Assembly: GCF_002234675.1 (NCBI RefSeq)
Contig: NC_019879.2
Location: forward strand, 397,501-461,500
Direction: 5' to 3'
DNA from: Oryzias latipes
Taxonomy: Eukaryota > Chordata > Actinopteri > Beloniformes > Adrianichthyidae
DNA length: 64,000 nt
The notes beneath the pieces are model-generated. The model had not been told where the DNA came from. It saw nothing but the letters and a program-made list of their open reading frames with translations, and made no database searches. This document shows, piece after piece, positions 37,001-46,300 of this stretch. A program made the translations under genes and the position numbers. Position 1 is the stretch's first letter, and every line of letters begins with the position of its first letter.

Positions 37001-37350
37001 GGCCCCGCCCTTTTTGTACTACATTTGAACTGTCCCGTAACGATAAACAACCAGTAAACCTGCCTGCTCTATGCTGCTTCATGGTCTTACCCCCCCCCCC
37101 CCCCCCTCTCACTACCCCCCCCCGACATCCCTCCCTCTTCTTCCCTTCTTTCCTTTTCCGTCCGGTCCAACACCAAAGATTTTCAAACATGGTTGAAATT
37201 AATAAAGTTTGGCCTCAATTACAAAAGGGGTTTATTCAGACATACCTTTGGTTTGTCTGAAGATTAATAACCCCTCTTATTAAAGTAAAATATGTCCAAC
37301 ACAAGAGGCCCTCAGCTCTCATCTGTCTGCCCAGCTGTTGGACAGGACAA
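34095..37350. mobile_element. Foldback-like element with about 1.1-kb inverted arms
   Basis: The left arm (about 34095-35215) and right arm (about 36240-37350) are diverged reverse complements. Matching landmarks are ACTTGTCCTGTCCAACAGCTG at the outer left and its inverse at the outer right, AACACCTGTGCTCA, GGTGGAACGTGAAAAG, and GGGGTGTT(G/A)TAAATATGGCC at the inner end. The inner 1 kb (35230-36170) is the reverse complement of the module at 33152-34046. Very GC-rich stretches in the arms leave Pro/Arg/Gly-rich frames open on both strands with no domain, so I call no gene. Known foldback transposons have long inverted arms, but no family is identified. Confidence 0.75.
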
Positions 37351-37378
37351 GTTAAAAAAAAATTAAATAAATAAATAA

Positions 37379-37837
37379 CTTTTGGGGTTTTTACTGAAAA
37401 CGGTGTCGTTTTTCTGTCTAATTGGACCAAATGAAACTCTTTTCAATGTTAAACTACCACCTGAAAAATGAATAATAGATGCAGTATTCTATTCCTTTCT
37501 GTCATAAACGGCTCACTTGGGTTTGCTCCTCATCTGCAGCTCAGTAGCGACTCAGCAGTGATGAGAGTTTGGAAGGAAATCTAAAAAAACATAAAGCTGG
37601 ATGTACAGATCCTGCTGGGGGATCGAAACCCCCAAACAGAAAACTTCATTTTGTTGATTCCTCGTGTGTGCTGATGTTAACTGAAGTGTCTCCAGTGGGA
37701 CAGTCCATGTGGACGTCCTGTTCTGTGTGACTGGAGATGTTTGAATTTTCAATTGAATTAAAACTTGGTTTATGTTTTAGTTTTCATGTAGGAACAAACT
37801 TCATGCTTGTCTTCTAATCTACATTGTTTTATTATTA
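37379..37837. other. Gene-free stretch
   Basis: Ordinary DNA between the foldback structure and MITE remnants. No gene supported. Confidence 0.4.
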
Positions 37838-37858
37838 GGTCATCTAGACCCACTAGAC
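37838..37858 (+). mobile_element. MITE remnant left of a hAT element
   Basis: GGTCATCTAGACCCACTAGA matches the internal string of the TA-flanked MITE family seen at 2930, 13144 and 44797. The match stops where the hAT-type element starts. Confidence 0.6.
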
Positions 37859-39180
37859 CAGGGGTCGGCAACCTTTTTTACTCAAAGAGCCATTTGGGAC
37901 CGCCCCTAATAAAAAAGAAAGCACCCGGAGCCACAACCCGTTTTGACATCATTATATATATTATGCATGTATATATTATATCAAGGTTGCTCATTACGTC
38001 GATCTTCAAGGACATGAGTGTAGATCGCGGGCCAGAAAAGATAAAAAAAGTACTTCTTAAAAATCCACCAGCCAATCAAAATCCTCACTGAGAAGTACAG
38101 GACTTGATTGACATGTAGATTGGCCAATCGGACATTGTCTGAAGCATACGTCGCTGCGAATGCACATTGTGTTCTTTAAAGGATGATACCGCGTGTGGGA
38201 GGAGCTACTGGTTCTGGTCTGATCGCTGCTTGGAGCGATGTGTTTCTCAATGCATGGTAGACACGGAGAATGTGGAGAGATCAGGTTTATTATTTTGAAG
38301 AGTTCTACTTGGTAATCATGTTTCCATGTTTGAGTTCATAAAATCATCCCAGAGAAAGTCTCTGCTTCAACTCCTGCAGGGAAAGCTGCGTCTGAATCTG
38401 ACGCCCGTGTTTGCATCTCTGACAGAGTTTGAAGCCAAAGCCCCTCCTCCGCCTCTCTACCTGCTTTTCCTCTCTACCTGTTCACCTGTTCATATCCTCT
38501 GCAGCTGAGACTACACAGAGAGCGCTAAATACGGTAGTCGGGGCGCTCCAGCGCCGCACAAGGATGAAAGAGCCGGACGCAGGTTATAGCGGGGATAGAG
38601 CGGGTTAAGAAAATGAATGGAAGAGGGCGGCCCGCTGAAGAAATATTCAATATTGTACACATTTTATTATTAGTCTGAACTATCTTTTATTTAGAAAAGT
38701 CTTTTATTTTGCTAAATCAGTCCAGTACGGAAAAAAAACCATCGACAAAAGCTGTGTTGGGCGGTTTTTGGCTGGGTCTGGCGGTTTTCAGATGACTTTT
38801 GGGCTGGAAAACTGTGTCTGTATCTGGCAACACTGGCGCGAACTCTCAGTCTGTCATCAGCGAGTTGGTCTCTGCCCCGCGGCACGTCAAGTTCCTGGCA
38901 GAAGATCGGAGAGTTTATTGAAGCCGCCCAGTGTGCCTCTCCCTGCTATCAGCTCTGCAGGTCTCGCCCGATAAATATGAGCTCATTACGAAGCTGTTTT
39001 TTACGTGGCTCGCGCTTCGAATGGAGCCATCAGCGGCTTTGAAATGCCATGAAAAATGAACAAACTGAAATAAAATTTAATTATTATAAAAGACTCATTA
39101 TTTTCCAAAGTCACAGGGAGCCACAACAGATGGATGAAAGAGCCACATGTGGCTCCAGAGCCATGGGTTGCCGACCCCTG
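37859..39180. mobile_element. Non-autonomous hAT-type element, 1.3 kb
   Basis: Perfect 15-bp inverted ends CAGGGGTCGGCAACC and GGTTGCCGACCCCTG bound the element. Subterminal CAAAGAGCCATTTGG and CCACATGTGGCTCCAGAGCC strings are related and are usual for this group. Flanks share CTAGA (CACTAGAC and GGCTAGAT), a possible decayed 8-bp target duplication. The body holds a GC-rich block around 38530-38630 but no transposase frame. Confidence 0.82.
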
Positions 39181-39201
39181 GGCTAGATAGCATAAGGGCC
39201 G
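39181..39201 (+). mobile_element. MITE remnant right of the hAT element
   Basis: CTAGATAGCATAAGGG resembles the right end of the MITE family (CTAAGATAGCACAAGGG). Together with the remnant at 37838 it suggests the hAT-type element landed in an already deleted MITE. Confidence 0.5.
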
Positions 39202-40285
39202 ATGCGCTCCTCCAATGGCTGTGTGTTGGGTGGTTACCATTGCCTGCTCTTCTCTGAAACACCAGCAGATTTTATTGCACAAACGCCTCATTCCAGATGA
39301 AATCTTACAGATTTTAATCTGCTGGCCTTTTCTGTTACTGCGGCAGTTGGTCCACCTGACGGCTAAACTACTATGAGGAATCTTGGTTGAATCTGAAGGC
39401 CTCACGAGCTGGAGCATGTGGGACTATTGCATCTTTCTCCTCTCCTGGAGAATGTGACGTCACAGCATACATATTGAGAGCTGCCAGAGATTCTTCTGGT
39501 GGTCAAGGATGTGAGAAAAAAGGATAGAGAGAATAATGCTGCTCACAGCTTTTTCTGTCACACAGCAACAGCCAAACCAAACCTACATAACCTGCAGGGG
39601 AAGAATCACTCTTACAGGCAGAAGTTGTCAGAGAAGTCTGAACTTTGGAGGCCTTGACCGATCACAGTGAAAGCACAGACGGCTCTCGGTGTGGAACCAA
39701 CCCCTCTCATGGCGGAGCAGCTGAGAACACAGATGGAGGGACAAACAACAACACACTTCCTGTGGGAATACACTTGACAAAGTCAGAGTACACAGAGGCT
39801 GTCTGTGTACTACTGACAGATCCTGGGGGAACTGTCAATGCTCTGTTTAATTCAATCATTTAAAGATTTCCCTTTCAACACCTGAGAACCGCCCTCTGGT
39901 CTGCATGCAGAAACTCAACACCAAAATTCTTTGACTGTCAAGTCCATCAGCAGAGGCAGATGATGCCCCGCCTTCCATAGTGGTTTCTGATTGGTTGCTT
40001 TTTCAGAGACATGTCTAACTTGCTGTCTTTGTACAGTTCCCTGTGCAGAAACGACACTAACAGTCTTTTCTTTGCAGAAATAAACATTTTTGCTGAGCTT
40101 GTTGTTTCACCTTGAAACTTTAACAGGTGTGTGCACCCTGCTAGCACATTTACAAAAACGTCATTGACTTTTTCACAGTCAGATTTACAAACATATGAAC
40201 CCAGTATATTTACCAACTACTGATGGTGTTTCATATCAGCATCTTTGTATGAACATAGCAGGTTCATATTGGATTAAGAAAGGAT
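39202..40285. other. Gene-free stretch
   Basis: Mixed DNA with small frames that lack motifs. No gene supported. Confidence 0.4.
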
Positions 40286-41756
40286 TCAATTGCCTCTGTG
40301 GGCTATGTCCTGCTCTAATCTATGGAGTAAAATACCGTGGTCGATAGTGTCAAAGGCTGCACTGAGGTCCAACAGGACCAGAATAGAAAGTAGTCCCTTT
40401 TCTGAGGCCAATAACAAGTCATTAGAGACTCTAACTAGTGCAGTTTCCGTACTGTGGTGAGGTCTAAACCCCGACTGAAAGTCTTCAAAGTGGCTGTTGT
40501 CCTGTAGGTGGCAGTAAAGCTGCTTAACTACAACTCTTTCTAGGATTTTAGAAATAAAGGGCAGGTTTGATATCGGTCTATAGTTGGCCAAGATGCTAGG
40601 ATCCAAACTGGGCTTTTTCAGAAGAGGTTTAACAACTGCATATTTAAAAGACTGTGGCACGTAACCCGTTTCCAGAGAGGCATTTATCATTGTTAATATG
40701 GGATCATTAATTAGGGGAAAAGTTTCTTTAAAAAGTCTAGTGGGAATTGGGTCTAACAGACAAGTTGAGGATTTGGAGGACGTAATAACTGATGTTATTT
40801 CCGCTTGATCCACAGCAGTGAAGCAGTCTAATGTTACAGAGGTTTCTATGGATGCCTCCATTTCTACCGCTTCAGCCTGTTCTGGGCTGATAGTAGGAAT
40901 AACTTGATTTAACTTATGTCTAATATTTGAGATTTTACTGTCGAAAAATGTAAGAAAATCATCAGAGCTGAGAGAAACAGGAACATGTGGTTCTACTGAG
41001 CTCTGACTGCGAGTTAATTTAGCTATAGTGCTAAAAAGAAATCTTGGATTGTTTCCATTCTCTGATATTAAGGTTGAATAGTACTGGCTTCTAGCTCTAC
41101 GCAGAGCTTTTTTATAATTTAATAGGCTATGTTTCCAGATATCCAGAGACTGCTCTGAACCGGAGCGGCGCCATTCTCTTTCCAACTTACGGGTTTCTTA
41201 TTTAAGAGAACGAGTTTCAGCGTTAAACCACGGTGCTACTGGGTTTTGTCTGACGAACTTAGGTTTCAGGGGGGCAACAACATCGAGTGTACTCCTGAGG
41301 GCTTGTAAGGCATCATTAACAAAGTGGTCATTTATACTAGGACTGATGCTATGGGAGCTGGACTCAGAGTATTTTCTCAGAATATCACTAAGTACTGGCT
41401 GAACTGTGTGTTTAAACTCAGACACAGAACGGTCAGTTAAGGTTCTTCTAAGCTGTTTCTTATTCATTGGGGCAGAAGGATGTTCCAGTGTAAGCTGGAA
41501 GGTAATCAGAAAGTGATCAGAAATGATGGGGTTAAGAGGAAGGACACTCAGCTGGTTGATCTCTATACCATGGGTTAGAAAAAGATCCAGGGTGCGCTTG
41601 TGACACGGAACGGGAGGAAGAATAATGGAAGTCCCACAGTCCTTGTTGGGATAGTTCACGGATACAAACTTCAAATTTTGCTGACCAATGTTGAACTTCT
41701 GTATCAACATCAGAAACAAGTTTTACTTGGGTGCGGTGGAGGACAATGAGAATCAA
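40286..41756 (-). pseudogene. L2-type LINE fragment: endonuclease end plus partial reverse transcriptase
   Basis: On the minus strand the upstream part (41719-41198) carries the end of an APE-type endonuclease, with RTLDLFLTHGIEINQL and the catalytic-type SDH in IISDHFLITF. After one in-frame TAA at 41195-41197, the same frame continues into a reverse transcriptase. Its recognisable pieces are LLDPIPTRLFKE, LANYRPISNLPFISKILERV, FQSGFRPHHSTETAL and the motif-A aspartate in VLLDLSAAFDTIDH. The frame stops at 40286, before any YxDD box, so the catalytic core is incomplete. The element is truncated at both ends and is inactive. The L2/CR1-group label rests on motif wording. Confidence 0.85.
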
Positions 41757-42099
41757 TGTGTATCACGTTAAAATCTGTTTTAATGAGTCTGCATTCATCT
41801 GACCACATTACAATAAGTTGCTGTGTCTCATCGTTGCTCCGTGACTTTGTTTACATTGTGCAATGCCCGACAGTAGCCGTTTTGTTTCATTCTCAGCAGA
41901 CTGAGGAAACTCAGAGCAAACTGAAACTGAATGGAAACTTTAGATCTGAACACTAAATAAATGATAGACAATTTGAAAAACATTAACTAATACACAGAAC
42001 GTGATGACGTGTAATAAAAATGTCTAGAATGTATGGAAGCATTTAGATAGCATTACATCATTAGCATAGACCCGGCTGGAGGACCTGAACCAGAACACC
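41757..42099. other. Gene-free stretch
   Basis: AT-rich DNA with no supported gene. Confidence 0.4.
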
Positions 42100-42245
42100 A
42101 ATGGGGGCCTTACTGTGTGGAGTATGCATGTTCTCCCCGTACATGCGTGGGTTTTCTCCGGCTTCCTCCCGCCGTCCAAACACATGCTTCATGGGTTCAT
42201 TGGTTCCTCTTTTGTGTATGGGTGTGTGATCGTGGCCCTTGTCAG
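42100..42245 (+). mobile_element. SINE body fragment
   Basis: Contains GTGTGGAGTATGCATGTTCT, CATGCGTGGGTTTTCTCCGG and CTTCATGGGTTCATTGGTTC, the body of the same fish SINE family as the minus-strand copy at 5036. The tRNA-like head is missing. Confidence 0.65.
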
Positions 42246-43171
42246 GGTGCATCAGCTGGTCAGACGGCTGTGACTGCAGGACATGCTCATAAACATGATT
42301 GCTACAGCTTCTCCAAAGCTGGAAACGGCATCTGCTCAGTAACAGTCAGATGGCGCCCCCTTGTGGAGAGACGTCACACTGGCATGTTCGATGGAAAGCA
42401 TCAAATGTTTTGTGTTTCTTGGGTTGTGGGTCTTGTTTTCTTCACTGTTCCTCTTCAATGACAATGCTGGACACGGTATTGTCGAGAACAGGCGCATTTT
42501 AAGGTCTTCACTTCATTTAACGTCGTGAAAACTACATAACAGAGTTGTACAAAAACCGTTAGACTTGACATTTACAGTTTTACCAGAAAATATATAACAA
42601 GTTAACCACCTCGTGGCTGCCTGTCACTTGGGAGGTCTTCGATGAATTACCAGTCTGTATAGAACTTTTCACAGCTGGTTGACTCCTTTTCCAAGCTGCC
42701 TTTTTGCATGGACATTGGTTCAAAGTCGATTATGATGTGAGAATAAACTCCTCAGCCCAATATCAAATCCCGCGAGTTCTCAGGAACTCTCGCGTTATTG
42801 GCGTTATACACAACTTCATATAACATTGCAATATAACTTAGTACTAAACAGCATAAAATCAAATAAAACACAATTTACACATTTTAATAACACAATTTTC
42901 AACCAAAGGTATTTCCTCCTTTAAACCAAAAATCAACCAATCTTGTAACCTTTTCAGTGACACTTACACCCAATGTGTAGAACATTTCAGTCTTTCTAAA
43001 AACAATCCTCCTTACAGACTCTGCCGTGTTGCCATGATTTTCCCTGTGACCCCCCCGCTGCTGACCGGTTCTGTTTCAGGACGGGATGCTGACACTCTGT
43101 TCTTCATGCATTCACACACAGGGACCGTCTACATGAAGGAAACTTCTAACATGTATGTCACACTTTGACAG
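42246..43171. other. Gene-free stretch upstream of the kinase exons
   Basis: No earlier kinase exon (N-terminal recoverin-homology region) is recognisable here. A pyrimidine tract and CAG at 43079 look like an acceptor, but the kinase frame meets TGA shortly after it, so that acceptor is not used for this frame. Confidence 0.4.
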
Positions 43172-43318
43172 AAACGAGCCACAATGAGAAGCATCTGCCG
43201 CTGAGCAGGAGCCCCTCGCCCCAGGGCCCCCACACTCCTCCCCAGGTGGTCCTGCTCAAAGACATCGTCTGCTACCTTTCACTGCTGGAGAGGGGGAGGC
43301 CGGAGGACAAGCTGGAAT
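43172..43318 (+). CDS. Diacylglycerol kinase exon 1 of 6 seen
   Basis: Encodes a Ser/Pro-rich lead ([14 protein letters not shown]) followed by [18 protein letters not shown] and PEDKLE, the conserved stretch just before the EF-hands. The 3' border is GAAT|GTGAGT, splitting a Phe codon completed by the next exon. The 5' border is uncertain. TTTGACAG at 43171 allows the Ser/Pro lead, while the better pyrimidine tract ending CCCCAG at 43245 would start the exon at 43246. The frame is open back to a TAA at 43147. Confidence 0.8.
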
Positions 43319-46300
43319 GTGAGTGACAGCTGCAGAAACTAGTCGTCCCGTCTGGGTTGAAGTCGACTGATCTGCCTGAAGATCAGATGTGCTTAGGATT
43401 CGGAGACCTGTTTCTGGTTCCTCATTTTCAGCATCCTTGCTCTTTTCTCCAAAACACACCGACTGAGCTGCAGCTGATTGGTTACGTCCTGACATCCTCA
43501 GGCAGGTTGAAGGAGTGAAAGCACTGCACGCTTTTTTCATTTCAAGAAATGATTAGTCTGTCATTCCAAAAAAACCTTTGGAGAAAATCAGAAAAACCAA
43601 AAGCTGAATGGCCCAACTTTTTATCAGAGCTTAAACACGTTCTAGACTTCTGGCTCTGATCAGACCGTCATCTGCCTGCATTTACTGATGTCTGCAAAAC
43701 AACAACCAAATCTGAGATCTAATGAGATGGTCAAATGAGGCAGAAGTGCAGAGAAATGATGAGGAATGGTTCTTCTAAACACTGAACATGTCAGCTTTTA
43801 AGCCACCATCAGAATCTTGAGAATGCAGATCTGATATGTACTTGTTTTAACAAACATACAGGGGGCGGATGCAGTTCTTCTGGAGGATGAACAGTCCTGA
43901 AACCCTCACCTTCCACCTGTGATGATGAGAGCGGTTCCGTTCATTTCTGGGTCTCTCAGCCTTTAAAACCTTTTGCAAAAAATCTGTCTTCCGTTTTCGC
44001 TGTAGACACATTTTAACTGAAACTGTAAATGCATCTGTGACGAGCAAAATGAACCCACCAAAAGAACAAGCAGAGACACTGACGGACGCCGTCATCCTGT
44101 TACGTCGCTGATATTTGACATCAGCAGAACATGCTGGTCCATCAGGCTCGGCACTAGTTTCCGTTCTCCTTGCAGTCATGTTCCGGCTCTACGACACAGA
44201 CGGGAACGGACTTCTGGACAGCTCGGTGAGGAGCTCTCTCTGTTCTGACCCCGCCTCCTCCCAGCGTCCTGCATTCTGGAGGATCTCTCACTCCTGATCT
44301 GTTGCAGGAGCTGGACCGCATCATCAACCAGATGGTCCACGTGGCCGAGTACCTGGACTGGGATTCAACAGAGCTGCGGCCGGTGAGCAGATACACGTTT
44401 ACACACACACTCACACACATGCATGCTCACAGTTAGACACACGCACACCTGTTACACACACACTGACTCATTCTCACACTCTCACTGTGTTTAGAGAGCC
44501 GCTTCACACAACAATTGGATTAAAATGAGATTAGCTGACAAATGACAGCAGAACATTTCTGGGAGCAGAAGCCTGTTTGTGGTTTGATGCTCCAAGTTTA
44601 AAGTAACAACCACAAACCAAAATCTCAATTTTTATTCACCAGACAAGTTGACTGGTAGATAAAAAATCTACCGACAAAAAGATTCCAATATTTTACAAAG
44701 AAAAACTATAGGTGTTATTTTAAAATGATATTATGTTAAATGCAGACAGAGAGGAAGTCACATCATCATGAAAACATCCAATAAAAACTGTTTTTGTAGC
44801 CCTTGTGCTATCCTAGGCACTTTACCGTTGGGAGTTGGGTCATCTAGACCCACTAGACAGTGCTCTGAACCTTTTTTCTTCAATGATTTGTGATCTTCAC
44901 TGGTGTCCATGGATTACATGAAATCTTTCCACCTTTATCCACCTTTGTCATGGTAGGGAGAACACCTCAATGGAAGGGGGGGTCATAGGTTAGCACAAGG
45001 GGTTAAGAAACTCCTGCATTGATTTCTAATCCATCTTTGCTTCTGCTTTTGGCGTTTTCACGCCGTCTATGAAATGTTGGATTTTCAATCCCAAATGAGT
45101 CGTTTGTGTTTTCCTGCTGAAAATCGCCACAATGAGACGAGGGGTTTCAGTCCGTCACCTGTCGTCTGGACCAAAGATTCAACGGTTGGAGGTAGGGGTG
45201 CTCCGATCAGGATTTTTGGGGCCGATCACCGATCCCAACTGTGTATTTATTTGGAAGCAACATTTCCAACAAATTAACTTAGCAGCATGTGTTTGGTTAT
45301 TAGGAACAACTTAGGACTTGACTAATACAACTTTCCTGGAGAATATATAAATAAAATAAGATAAGACATAACATCTGAGTCTTTAAATTTAGCTTTAGGC
45401 TACTTTTAAAACTGCAACAAAAAAGGCTATAGCCAAAATATTGTTTTAAGTCAGTCAGACATTGGTTATTGAAATATTTACGCCCTGGCAGAGTGTAACG
45501 TGAATCTAAATAGGACATGAGTCGCTGGAACCCTTCGTCTTCCACAACAGACAGAGGCTGGTGATCTAGGCAAATGAATTCCATTATTTTGTCTGATATC
45601 TCTTTATGCTTCTTACTGTCCCTGCTGTAGGGTTGCTTCTTTGAAATGTCTCTGTTACTGACAGCTGAGTGAGTGGCGCTTGAGTTGCTGAACTGTCTCG
45701 CTCTCTCTTTGCGCTAGCTAACTTTGAAAACTGCTCATATTCCTTTACGTGACTAACCTTCAAATGTCTGATGAGGTTGGTGGTGTTAAAATGTTTTGCG
45801 TGCTTTCCGCCTCGTGGGATTTGCTTGGTACACACGTTGCAGATTGCTAATGTATTATCTTTTTCGCACACCACGTAGAATTGCCAGACCGGTGAAGCCA
45901 TTTTTAGCAGCAGTAAAAAAATCGTCTCGCGAGTTTTGCGTCATCTGATCGGCTTTTCTGGATCGGCCTTTATAGAGACGGCCGATCAAACATCCCAAAG
46001 CTATAATCGGCCGATTATGATCGGCGACCGATCAATCGGAGCACCCTTAGTTGGAGGTAGAGCGTTTAGCTACCAAGCCCCTGTTTTATGGAATAAACTC
46101 CCAGCTCATGGAAGAGAGGCCGACTCAGTTTCTACATTCAAAGTTAGACTGAAAACATTCCTCTGTGGACAGGATTATTGTCAGACTAGTTAGTATTCAG
46201 AGATTATTTAACTCAATGTTAATGAGTTTAAATTAAAATTAATAACAATAACTGTTTTAAAAGGCTGCTAGAAGTTGAAGCTGGGGTAACTATGGTGCTC

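Noticed and set aside
43071..43147. Upstream extension of the first kinase exon from the acceptor at 43079
   Set aside because: The kinase frame meets TGA just after the acceptor and TAA at 43147.
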